DNA from: Flammeovirgaceae bacterium
GTDB lineage: Bacteria > Bacteroidota > Bacteroidia > Cytophagales > Cyclobacteriaceae
NCBI GenBank assembly: GCA_021298015.1
Contig: JAJTGY010000016.1
Span: 1-64,000 of the forward strand
DNA: 64,000 nucleotides
Direction of reading: 5' to 3'
Shown: positions 17,648 through 25,377 of the stretch, piece after piece
Layout: each line of letters begins with the position of its first letter
How positions within the stretch are numbered: the first letter of the stretch is position 1
Translations under genes and position numbers: made by a program
The notes under the pieces: model-generated
Database searches by the model: none
What the model saw: the letters and a program-made list of their open reading frames with translations, nothing else
What the model was told of the DNA's origin: nothing

Positions 17648-18390
17648 TCCTGCTTCATCATTTTCGCTTCAATCGACTGCGTGGTGTGCGGCACGGCAAT
17701 CAGGCGCTCCTTGGAGATCAACTTGCCGGTAACCGAGCAAATACCATAGGTGCCATTCTTGATTCGGATCAGCGCGTTCTCCAGATTTTGAATGTACTTC
17801 TGTTGGCGTGCGGCCAACTGGCTGAGGTTTTCCTTCTCGGCTGTTTCGGCCCCGTCTTCCAATACTTTCGTATTACCACCGGAGGTGGCATCGGTACCTT
17901 CATCGTTATTGCGGGTCAGGGTATCCTTCAGGATGCGAAACTCTTCGCGCGCCTTCTCCAGTTTTTTATTAATCAGTAATTCAAACTCTTTCAACTCGTC
18001 ATCGCTGTAGCGTGTGCGGTCATCCACGGTGGACGGCTTGGCCGGCTTATGCGCTACGGGCCGCTGGGTCTGTTGCGGAAAAATATTGAGTTGCGGGGCA
18101 ACTTTGGGGGGTGCCATGGCCATTTTGCCTTCCATCTTTTTAGGGGGCGAGGGGGCTTCCGCTTTCTTTATCACCGGTGTTTTGACCTCCACCTTGCTCA
18201 TCACGGCCTTCTTTTCAACTTTTTTCAGAGCCACTTTGGCAGGCTTCTTCGCAGCTTCCTTTTTAGCCGGGTTCGCTTCCTTTTTAGCCGGGTTCGGGGT
18301 AGGCTTTTTCTTAGCCGGTTTTGCAGCCGCTTTGGGCTTCGAAGAAGCCTTTTTAGCCGGTTTTGCGGGTTTTTTCTTAGACTTCGCCAT
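17644..18390 (-). CDS. DksA/TraR-family protein with lysine/alanine/proline-rich N-terminus and degenerate zinc finger
   Basis: 248 residues from the ATG at 18390, chosen because GGAGG lies 5 bases upstream; the longer frame to 18462 has no such site. Residues 1-125 are a Lys/Ala/Pro tail with PAKKEA repeats. Residues 130-245 match the DksA coiled coil and C-terminal domain (RYSDDELKEFELLINKKLEK, then NGTYGICSVTGKLISKERL). DksA binds the RNA polymerase secondary channel and tunes transcription with ppGpp. Here only one of the four zinc cysteines remains (GICSVTG), as in many Bacteroidota homologues, so metal binding is unlikely. The DNA for the tail holds an 18-base tandem repeat. Confidence 0.82.
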   Translation of the reverse strand: MAKSKKKPAKPAKKASSKPKAAAKPAKKKPTPNPAKKEANPAKKEAAKKPAKVALKKVEKKAVMSKVEVKTPVIKKAEAPSPPKKMEGKMAMAPPKVAPQLNIFPQQTQRPVAHKPAKPSTVDDRTRYSDDELKEFELLINKKLEKAREEFRILKDTLTRNNDEGTDATSGGNTKVLEDGAETAEKENLSQLAARQQKYIQNLENALIRIKNGTYGICSVTGKLISKERLIAVPHTTQSIEAKMMKQD

Positions 18391-18525
18391 AATATCCTCC
18401 GTTTTGTAAGGTGTTAAAAAAGATCGCGCAAAAATACGGGCGCAGGCCCCTAAAACAAACATAAGCGGGTAATTAATTCCCTGGCCAAAAGATCATGCCG
18501 GGCCGGTGCAGCGGGTGTGCGCGAC

Positions 18526-18855
18526 TCAGGTCCAGCTGAACCCTTCGTGGCACACCCCATGCTGATTGAGAAAATGGCGGAATTCGGAATACGCGGTGTT
18601 GGTGCAGAATCGTTCTGCCAGTCGTTGCAGCAACCCGGCCTTGTCAGCGTGATTCACGCCAAGTAATGCGAAAAGTTTTTTCGCTTCCTGGGCGGGGACG
18701 TGGGCGCTGTACTCGTAATTGGAATCACCCCAATACTCCTCCACCCGCTTACCGATATCATACCCTTCCACCACCAACACCTCACCCTCCCAGCGCGCCT
18801 CAATGGTGATGCGGATGTCACGATCCTCGTATCGGAATAATGTGAACTCGTTCAC
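18526..18855 (-). CDS. Conserved-looking hypothetical protein, 109 aa
   Basis: I do not recognise this protein. It is acidic and soluble, with no signal peptide or membrane segment. The N-terminal half looks like beta strands (FTLFRYEDRDIRITIEARWE, LVVEGYDIG) and the C-terminal half is helical (AQEAKKLFALLG, LLQRLAERF). The gene lies between the DksA-like gene and a decayed lipoprotein gene, all on the minus strand. Good codon usage and a clean frame suggest that it is real. Confidence 0.6.
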   Translation of the reverse strand: MNEFTLFRYEDRDIRITIEARWEGEVLVVEGYDIGKRVEEYWGDSNYEYSAHVPAQEAKKLFALLGVNHADKAGLLQRLAERFCTNTAYSEFRHFLNQHGVCHEGFSWT

Positions 18856-18871
18856 TGGTCTTGATAATTCA

Positions 18872-19397
18872 TCAGCATTTGTTCGGCCTCCGTATCAGCA
18901 CGATTCGGACAGAGTCCCGCAAATCCTGAATCACAGTTCCTTTGTCGCCCTGGCGTTCCGCCAACGCGGCCAGGTGATAGTTGGCGCGGGCGGCAACGCG
19001 GCTATTCGGATTTTCCAGTTGGCGTTCACAAGGCATCCGGGCTCCCGTTAAATCATCCCGATCGATCATCTCCCGCAAACCCGAAAACTCTTTATCGGTA
19101 AACAATTGGCGCGAAAAGGTGTCCTCACCCGGCAAATACAAGCGGAGGTATTGCTGCACATTTTGAATTGAGAATAGCCATGGCGTCATCGTTATTGGAG
19201 ACCATGCTGGGGCCAGCCGCGAGCAACCCGCTCAATTCAAAACGCGAGGAATGAAACTTCGAGACCACAATCGTCTCAGCCGCAACAGCCTCCTCGTTCG
19301 CTGCCAGGCTATATGTCACCTCAGCCTGGATATCATAAAAAGCTTCCCGTTGCAATTTCTGGAGTTCAATCGTCATACCATCAACTTGCGCAATCAC
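18872..19397 (-). pseudogene. Decayed, frameshifted lipoprotein-like gene (DUF6340-like)
   Basis: Two minus-strand frames overlap. The first (19397 down to 19125) begins near FYDIQAEVTYSLAANEEAV and has strand-rich coding texture, then turns into nonsense. The second (19189 down to 18872) resumes coding texture with VQQYLRLYLPGEDTFSRQ and AARANYHLAALAERQGD, a tetratricopeptide-like helix pair. Joined in that order they resemble the C-terminal half of DUF6340-type Bacteroidota lipoproteins. A shift around 19190-19200 would join them, and the N-terminal half and signal peptide are missing. I infer a gene remnant; a sequencing error could explain the shift but not the missing half. Confidence 0.5.
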
Positions 19398-19517
19398 GCG
19401 ATCGCCAGCAGAAAAAAAGACAAGCTACCTCAAAACCCAACAACGGGGTTGAATTGATCCAGGGTCAGCGCAGCACCTAAACTAAAATTGAAAAATACTC
19501 GCGACCTTGGCCGTGTT

Positions 19518-20225
19518 ATGAGTCTTCACCTGGAGGCTTCCCCCGGAGCCATTGCACCCCTTGTTCTGATTGCCGGAGATCCCCTGCGGGCAAAGCATAT
19601 TGCCGAAACACAATTGGAACGGGCAGTATGTTACAACCGCATTCGCCACATGTTGGGGTATACCGGCTATTACCGCGGTCAGCGCCTCTCCGTTCAGGGC
19701 ACGGGCATCGGCATTCCCAGCACCGCGCTCTATTTGCATGAGCTTATCCACGAGTATGGGGTAAAGGTGGTGATGCGGGTGGGCACCTGTGGTGCTATTC
19801 AACCCGAGCTTGAGTTGGGCTCGGTCATCATTGCCTCGCGCGCGCTAACGGACTCGGCTGCGGTTCGGGCTTTTAGCCCTGCGCCATCCCCTATGGCCGA
19901 TCCGGACATGATGAATTTGGCGCAGCAAAAGGCCCGGCTGCTGAATATTTCTGTAGAGGTCGGGCCGCTTTTCAGCACAGACTTATTTTACAGCCCCGAT
20001 ACGGCCCGATATCAAAAACCGGCAGCCGAGGGCGTATTGGGCGTGGACATGGAAACGGCTATGCTCTACGCCATGGCCTCCCACTACGGCATTCAGGCTC
20101 TGGCCCTGCTCACGGTCAGCGACAATATCATTACGGGTGCAACCGCACCGGCTGTGGCCCGCGAAAAACACAACGAGGCCATGATGCAATTGGCGCTCGA
20201 ATTGGCGGCTGATCTGGCCTCCTGA
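19518..20225 (+). CDS. deoD: Purine-nucleoside phosphorylase, DeoD type
   Basis: 235 residues. It cleaves purine nucleosides with phosphate to base and ribose-1-phosphate in purine salvage. Seen: the start MSLHLEA typical of DeoD, phosphate loop GDPLRAKHIAE, RVGTCGAI, GVDMETAMLYA and the catalytic aspartate Asp202 in TVSDNI. I use the ATG at 19518; the longer frame opens with TTG and adds 10 residues outside the family. No good ribosome binding site is seen. The stop is followed after 57 bases by the GCS2-CBS gene. Confidence 0.93.
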   Translation: MSLHLEASPGAIAPLVLIAGDPLRAKHIAETQLERAVCYNRIRHMLGYTGYYRGQRLSVQGTGIGIPSTALYLHELIHEYGVKVVMRVGTCGAIQPELELGSVIIASRALTDSAAVRAFSPAPSPMADPDMMNLAQQKARLLNISVEVGPLFSTDLFYSPDTARYQKPAAEGVLGVDMETAMLYAMASHYGIQALALLTVSDNIITGATAPAVAREKHNEAMMQLALELAADLAS

Positions 20226-20282
20226 CGTTTGTCATTTTATTGCCGGGTGTTCGTGGCGTTCTTCGGCCACTATTGCCAACCC

Positions 20283-22205
20283 ATGGGTGAGCACAGCATT
20301 CGTATTGCCGAGTACTCGGAGGAGCGCAGAGCTTTCTTGCAACATCTGTTGCATGACGTGCAGGCGTTGGACCTGATGGTGGAGCGCGGCCTCATCGAAA
20401 CCGGCATTGCCCGCATCGGTGCCGAGCAGGAGTTTTTTCTGGTCGATCGGCATTTCAAACCAACCCGCAACGGGCCCGAGATTTTAACCCAATTGAACGA
20501 CCCCCACTACGCCACCGAACTGGCGCGGTACAATCTTGAAATCAATCTCGACCCTCTCCCACTGCAAGGCGACTGTCTGAAAAAAATGGAAGGTCAGTTG
20601 TGCCAGTTGCTGAAGCAGGCCAACGCAGCAGCCGGGCAATGGGGTGACCGCGTTTTGCTTACCGGCATTCTGCCCTCCATCGATCTTCGGGCGGTTGACC
20701 TCGACTATCTGACACCCAACCCGCGTTACCAGGCCCTGGGAGAAATCGTAAGGCGACTGCGCGGCCAGGACTTTGAAGTGAACATCAAGGGCGTGGACGA
20801 GTTAATGCTCGCCCACACCAACATTCTGCTCGAAGCCTGCAACACCAGTTTCCAGGCTCACTTGCAGGTGAATGCAGACGATTTTGTCAGCCTGTACAAC
20901 TGGGCTCAGGCCATTTCGGGTCCGGTGCTGGCCGTGTGCACCAATTCTCCGCTGTTGTTTGGGCGCGAGTTGTGGAGCGAAACCCGCATCACCTTGTTTC
21001 AACAAAGTTTGGACATGCGCAGCCGAAAATATAATCTGCGTGAACGTCAGCAGCGCGTGTCCTTCGGAAGTAAGTGGATTCGCTCGGTAACGGAGGTTTA
21101 CAAAGATGACATCTCGCGCTATCCGCTGATTTTCCTGACCCAGCTGGAAGCCGACTCCCTGGCGCAACTCCAACGTGGCGAAACGCCCGAACTCAAGGCA
21201 CTGCGCATACACAACGGCACCATCTGGAAATGGAATCGACCCTGCTACGGTGTGATCAACGGAAAGCCACACCTGCGCATTGAGAACCGCTACATTCCGG
21301 CCGGCCCAACGGTAGCGGACGAAATGGCCAACCTTGCCTTTTGGGTTGGTTTAATGAAGGCCATGCCCGAATCGCACCGCGCAATTTGGCACGTCATGGA
21401 TTTTGAAGACGCCAAGGAAAACTTTTACAAAGCCGCCCGCATCGGTTTGTTCAGTCAAATGCGATGGAACAACACGTTCTGGAAAACCCAGGATCTCGTG
21501 CTTGACATCTTGCTTCCGTTGGCACGAACCGGGTTGACTGCAGCCGGCATTGAGCCTGCTCATATCGATCATTACCTCGCCATTATTGAGGCGCGGGTGC
21601 GCGCAGGTGTTACCGGTAGCCAATGGATGGTCGAAAACTTCCGGCACCTGAAGCGGCAGCTGGGCCGTGAGGAAGCCGCGGTAACGCTGACCGCAGCACT
21701 GTGCCAGCGCATGGATACAGAAAAACCCCTGCACGAGTGGTTGCCCGTAACGGTAGCGGAGCGCGACCTGCTTTCGCTCGACTATGGGCACGTGGGCAAT
21801 GTCATGTCCACTGATCTGGTAACGGCACGGGCCAACGATCCGCTCGCGTTGGTGCAAAAAGTAATGGAGTGGCGTCAGATCCGGCACTTACCGGTGGAGG
21901 ACGACCAGGGCAACATTCGGGGCATCATCACCCGCAGGCGAATTGACGATTTCCTGAGCCGGCCGGGGCCTGCCCTGCCGCTCACCGCAGAGGATGTGAT
22001 GATTCGCGATCCGATTTGCTTTACCCCCAGCGTGTCGATTACCGAGGCGATGCAACTGATGCTGGATTGCAAGGTCAGTTGCCTGCCCGTTATTGACCAG
22101 GGGCAACTGGTGGGCATTGTAACGGAACAGGATATGACCGCCCTTCACGAAAAAATGAGCCGACAAAATACCCGCCCCGCTTTGCGGTTTCCCGGGCCAT
22201 CATGA
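20283..22205 (+). CDS. Glutamate-cysteine ligase (GCS2)-like protein with C-terminal CBS pair
   Basis: 640 residues from the ATG at 20283. Residues about 30-430 look like a GCS2/YbdK-type carboxylate-amine ligase (ARIGAEQEFFLVDR, ELARYNLEINLDPLPL, SFQAHLQV, IENRYIPAGPTVADE). This fold joins an amino acid to a glutamate or similar carboxylate using ATP. Residues about 500-635 hold two CBS motifs (VGNVMSTDLVTARANDPLA, DVMIRDPICFTPS) that normally bind adenine nucleotides. The fusion suggests ligase activity set by cell energy state. The exact substrate is unknown; the N-terminal part may have lost or changed activity. Confidence 0.8.
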   Translation: MGEHSIRIAEYSEERRAFLQHLLHDVQALDLMVERGLIETGIARIGAEQEFFLVDRHFKPTRNGPEILTQLNDPHYATELARYNLEINLDPLPLQGDCLKKMEGQLCQLLKQANAAAGQWGDRVLLTGILPSIDLRAVDLDYLTPNPRYQALGEIVRRLRGQDFEVNIKGVDELMLAHTNILLEACNTSFQAHLQVNADDFVSLYNWAQAISGPVLAVCTNSPLLFGRELWSETRITLFQQSLDMRSRKYNLRERQQRVSFGSKWIRSVTEVYKDDISRYPLIFLTQLEADSLAQLQRGETPELKALRIHNGTIWKWNRPCYGVINGKPHLRIENRYIPAGPTVADEMANLAFWVGLMKAMPESHRAIWHVMDFEDAKENFYKAARIGLFSQMRWNNTFWKTQDLVLDILLPLARTGLTAAGIEPAHIDHYLAIIEARVRAGVTGSQWMVENFRHLKRQLGREEAAVTLTAALCQRMDTEKPLHEWLPVTVAERDLLSLDYGHVGNVMSTDLVTARANDPLALVQKVMEWRQIRHLPVEDDQGNIRGIITRRRIDDFLSRPGPALPLTAEDVMIRDPICFTPSVSITEAMQLMLDCKVSCLPVIDQGQLVGIVTEQDMTALHEKMSRQNTRPALRFPGPS

Positions 22206-22267
22206 TCAATATCATGGTTTTTCTCACGTTTGTTGCCGTACCTTAAGCCGTATAAAAAGGAGGATGT

Positions 22268-22432
22268 ATGAAAACACGTGAATTTGTGAAAGCTGCCGAA
22301 AATCTGAAAATTGAGCAGGAAAAAAGGTATCAGCGAAAAGTGAAGCGAATTCAGGAGGAAAAACAGACCGCGTTACGCGACTTCAAAAAACCAAAAGGCT
22401 GGAGTTTGCGGAAAGAAACCAAATCGAAGTAA
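22268..22432 (+). CDS. Small basic protein, 54 aa
   Basis: Starts MKTREFVKAAENLKIEQEKR and is strongly charged, helical and lysine/arginine-rich, ending KSK. A strong ribosome binding site (AAGGAGG) lies 5 bases before the ATG, unusual for this genome, and the gene sits 23 bases ahead of hpf. I do not recognise the family. A role at the ribosome or on RNA is a guess from charge and neighbour only. Confidence 0.6.
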   Translation: MKTREFVKAAENLKIEQEKRYQRKVKRIQEEKQTALRDFKKPKGWSLRKETKSK

Positions 22433-22455
22433 AAAACTTAACCATACCCCTACAT

Positions 22456-22749
22456 ATGAAGATGAACATCCAAAGCGTGGGCCTGACCCCACGCGAATCA
22501 CTGGTTGATTTGTTACAGGAAAAACTGGACACCCTCGACCGCTTCAGCGACCGGATCATGGAAGCCAAAGTGACGTTGAAAGTTGACAAGGCCGATGACC
22601 GCCAGAACAAGATTCTGGAAGTGCGTTTGGTGGTACCCGGCAATGACATTTTCGTGAAAAAGCAAGGCGCCACATTTGAAGAGCTGGTGCCGAAAGTGAC
22701 GGAAACACTTCAGCGCGAAGTGAAGGAATGGAAAGAGCGAAAAAGCTAA
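22456..22749 (+). CDS. hpf: Ribosome hibernation promoting factor (HPF/RaiA family, short form)
   Basis: 97 residues, covering only the beta-alpha-beta-beta-beta-alpha domain that sits in the 30S decoding channel and shuts translation in stationary phase. Seen: MNIQSVGLTP start, LVDLLQEKLDTLDRFSDRI helix, and LVVPGNDIFVKKQGATFEEL followed by a C-terminal basic helix. There is no long-form dimerisation domain. It follows the small basic ORF by 23 bases and precedes another small gene by 10, suggesting a stress operon. Confidence 0.9.
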   Translation: MKMNIQSVGLTPRESLVDLLQEKLDTLDRFSDRIMEAKVTLKVDKADDRQNKILEVRLVVPGNDIFVKKQGATFEELVPKVTETLQREVKEWKERKS

Positions 22750-22759
22750 ATGACAGGTT

Positions 22760-23041
22760 ATGAACTACCGTAGAATCTCACTTGACGAACTGCGGAAAAG
22801 CCACTTCGCACCACACGATGTGCTTACCGATCACCTTGAATGCCGCCAGCGCGAACATGATTTGAGATCCGCCACGGCATTCACCAACACGGAGCATGAT
22901 GAAGTGGGTTTGGTTATCGAACTGGCGAATGGCGAGCAGGTCGAGTATGTGTCGGACATGATTGATCTGGAAGAAAGCCTGGTGGAAGTCAAAGGCGGTT
23001 ATGCGATCCCCATTAAGTCAATTGTAAAAGTTGAAATCTAA
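22760..23041 (+). CDS. Hypothetical protein, 93 aa
   Basis: Not recognised. Soluble and acidic, starting MNYRRISLDELRKSHFAP. The second half is strand-rich (HDEVGLVIELANGEQVEYVS, LVEVKGGYAIPIKSIVKVEI), like a small beta-barrel or SH3-like fold. It lies 10 bases after hpf and 18 before a membrane protein on the same strand, and is probably cotranscribed. Confidence 0.6.
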   Translation: MNYRRISLDELRKSHFAPHDVLTDHLECRQREHDLRSATAFTNTEHDEVGLVIELANGEQVEYVSDMIDLEESLVEVKGGYAIPIKSIVKVEI

Positions 23042-23059
23042 AACCTAACCGAATAATTT

Positions 23060-23470
23060 ATGTCGCGAAGTCTGATCTCAATCCTGATGGCCGGGGTGCT
23101 GGTATTGGCTACCAGCATGCTGATGATGTATGCAGCCGCTTTTGCACTGCCCTCACTCTCCGAAGAATACTACAGTACGGTCTTCCGATCGTCCAACTTC
23201 GAGGCGCAGTGGCTGTTCTACATTCACCCGTTTGTGCTAAGTGCGGCCTTGTTGTGGTTTTGGCATCATTTGAAGGATCAGCTAAGCGAAGGCAGGGTGG
23301 CCAAGGCCGTTGAGTTTGGCGCCCGTTATGGCGTAGTGGCCATGTTGCCGGTGCTGCTGCTAACGTTCAGCTCCATCGATATCTCCTTTCTGATGGTGAT
23401 GACCTGGCTGTTCTATGGCATCGTTCAGGCGATGGTAGCCGGGCTCGTGTATGCCGGCCGACACGCCTGA
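23060..23470 (+). CDS. Four-helix inner-membrane protein, 136 aa
   Basis: Four likely membrane helices: about 5-30 (LISILMAGVLVLATSMLMMY), 52-72 (YIHPFVLSAALLWFW), 90-108 (YGVVAMLPVLLLTF) and 110-132. The loops are short and no enzymatic motif was seen. The family is not recognised. It ends the hpf-led operon; the convergent DinB-like gene begins 2 bases after its stop. Confidence 0.65.
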   Translation: MSRSLISILMAGVLVLATSMLMMYAAAFALPSLSEEYYSTVFRSSNFEAQWLFYIHPFVLSAALLWFWHHLKDQLSEGRVAKAVEFGARYGVVAMLPVLLLTFSSIDISFLMVMTWLFYGIVQAMVAGLVYAGRHA

Positions 23471-23471
23471 A

Positions 23472-24020
23472 TCACATTGGCACATTGCGCAACGCCTGAA
23501 CCATGTGTCGATGGCTGTGCATAATAAAGAATTGAAGCACATCGCCCAGTTTAAGGCGAACCCAGCGACTGATAGAGATGGGTATGCGAATGCGATTTAG
23601 ATTGACACCACGGGCTTCGCGAAGCAATTTCAACAGCCACTCCTGCTGACGGATGAATTCAGCTACTACCTGTTGCGCATCCAGTTGAGTGGGAGGCGTG
23701 TGCGATTTAAACGCCTTCATCTTTTTCATGTTTTCGCCCGGCTTCATCATTTTGGTAAAGTAAGCCCCCAACCAACCGCTCGAAAAAACGGGAGACGGCT
23801 GGCCTCCTTTTTGAATTTCGGCCTCCATCCGGGGCAGGTAATAATCACCATAGCTGTCCAAGTGCCATAGGCACTGCGCGATACTCCACCCACCGGAAGC
23901 CGAGGGTGCGTTGAGTACTGCGAGCGTCAGATTTTGAAATACCCGGATTGCTGTTTCCAAATCTTGTTCGACACGCTCTTCCAGGTCGCGTAATAATTCG
24001 TTTGAAGCTTGTGTTGGCAT
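23472..24020 (-). CDS. DinB-like metal-binding protein
   Basis: 182 residues from the ATG at 24020; the longer frame opens with TTG. It is a four-helix DinB/DinB_2 fold, related to bacillithiol and mycothiol transferases. Metal-binding histidines are seen as His53 in LWHLD and the pair in FIMHSHRHMVQAL (His168/His172). In this superfamily they hold a divalent metal. The substrate is unknown. It is the last gene of a short minus-strand run behind a Crp/Fnr regulator, 75 bases downstream of it. Confidence 0.82.
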   Translation of the reverse strand: MPTQASNELLRDLEERVEQDLETAIRVFQNLTLAVLNAPSASGGWSIAQCLWHLDSYGDYYLPRMEAEIQKGGQPSPVFSSGWLGAYFTKMMKPGENMKKMKAFKSHTPPTQLDAQQVVAEFIRQQEWLLKLLREARGVNLNRIRIPISISRWVRLKLGDVLQFFIMHSHRHMVQALRNVPM

Positions 24021-24095
24021 GGCTGTATTCTTTGCCCAAAAGTGCGGGCCTCCGGCCAAAATAATCTTGGTATTTGCCAAGATTCAGCGCAAAAG

Positions 24096-24677
24096 TCAAA
24101 TTCTAACGCTGTTCAATAATTTGCTGAAGTTCGTGGCGTCCATGCCGAGGTAATTCGCCAAATACTTGTGAGGGATTAACTGTAAGATATGGGGGCTGCG
24201 TTTTAGGAGCGTACGAAATCGTTCCTCCGCGGAGAAGCACTCCAACTCAACCAAACGTTCCATGATACCGGACATTGACCAGGTAACGCCTTTGCGCACC
24301 AGTGTTTCGAGCGAACGGTGGTTGGCCATCAGGGTAAGCAGGTCGGCCTGCCGGGCACGCAGAAATTCGGAGGGACTCAGCGTTTCATAATAATACCGCG
24401 AGGGCTGTTGCATCAACAACGAATCCAACACCCCGCCAAAGGAATGAGTATAGGTAAAGACAAGCGTTGCCTCTTTCGCTCCATCCGAAAAATACACCCG
24501 TTGAATTCCGCTCAGCACAAAATAAATGAAACGCTCAGGCTCGCCCGCGAGGGTTAACTGCTCCTTGCGTTTCGCGGAAACGGGCGACCAGATCGCAGCA
24601 AACGCATCCCACTCAGCGGTTTGAAGTGGTTGAAATCGGTTTGTCAGTTGTTGCAGCGCTGCAAATGCATCACGCAT
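24096..24677 (-). CDS. Crp/Fnr-family transcriptional regulator
   Basis: 193 residues. An N-terminal cyclic-nucleotide-binding-type beta barrel (about 20-120, with RFIYFVLSGIQRVYFSDG) and a C-terminal winged helix (about 135-193; LIPHKYLANYLGMDATNFSK is the recognition region). The short RIG-rich end is typical of Bacteroidota Crp-like proteins that do not bind cAMP. The ligand is unknown. It lies between the VOC lipoprotein and the DinB-like gene and may control them. Confidence 0.87.
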   Translation of the reverse strand: MRDAFAALQQLTNRFQPLQTAEWDAFAAIWSPVSAKRKEQLTLAGEPERFIYFVLSGIQRVYFSDGAKEATLVFTYTHSFGGVLDSLLMQQPSRYYYETLSPSEFLRARQADLLTLMANHRSLETLVRKGVTWSMSGIMERLVELECFSAEERFRTLLKRSPHILQLIPHKYLANYLGMDATNFSKLLNSVRI

Positions 24678-24687
24678 AAAAGGCCAT

Positions 24688-25377
24688 TTAGTACAAAGGC
24701 CACCCGGAAAAAATTACTTTGCCTTTCGGTGAATCAATCTCGAAAGACAGGGTAAGCGAAGAGCCGGACACTACGTTGAGGCCAAGCTTCAATTGCTGAT
24801 TCATTTTTTCCATCGGCCCGACATCCGGACGCGCAACCGAAACCGCCACCAAGCGGCAACCGACCGGTGATGTTTGTGATGGATGGGTGCTTTCCCCATC
24901 CCATTCAATAAAAAACGGAAAGGATTCCGCATTCGTGATAGCAAACGAAGTCCACGCCAGCATTTTTCCGTCCGGCTTCGCCCGTGAGCCGGGACGATCT
25001 TCACTGCAGACGAGGCCGATGGCGCGAAGTTTCTCCCTCGTTTTGAGGCGATCGCGCGTGCGCACCGCCCAACCGATGGCGGTCAAACTATCCAGCGGTT
25101 GAATAAAACCCGGAATGCTGTCGGCTCCGGGCTGCGGAGCGAGGATTTCAATGTACACGTTGTCATCAAGCGCTACCAGCGCATTTTGACTGAACCGCCC
25201 GGGATGAATTCCGCCAAACACGGGCTCCACTCCGGTAAGGGCTTTGAATTGCTCAATCCCTTTTTGAAGATCGTTAATTCCCAGAATAATGTGGTCAACC
25301 TGCTCTTGGGGCTGACGTGCGGTAGGCCTGCAGGCGGCCAGCGCCAAAACCATAATCAGGAATAAAGCTTTCATCAT
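24688..25377 (-). CDS. VOC-family glyoxalase-like lipoprotein
   Basis: 229 residues. A lipoprotein signal ends at Cys16 (LALAAC). The rest matches the glyoxalase-like VOC domain (PF13468 type): DHIILGINDLQKGIEQFKAL near 30-50, NALVALDDNVYIEILAP, and a second beta module. VOC enzymes bind a metal between paired beta modules; substrate is unknown. Its start overlaps the GMC oxidase stop by 4 bases, so the two are translationally coupled and may act on one compound. Confidence 0.8.
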   Translation of the reverse strand: MMKALFLIMVLALAACRPTARQPQEQVDHIILGINDLQKGIEQFKALTGVEPVFGGIHPGRFSQNALVALDDNVYIEILAPQPGADSIPGFIQPLDSLTAIGWAVRTRDRLKTREKLRAIGLVCSEDRPGSRAKPDGKMLAWTSFAITNAESFPFFIEWDGESTHPSQTSPVGCRLVAVSVARPDVGPMEKMNQQLKLGLNVVSGSSLTLSFEIDSPKGKVIFSGWPLY

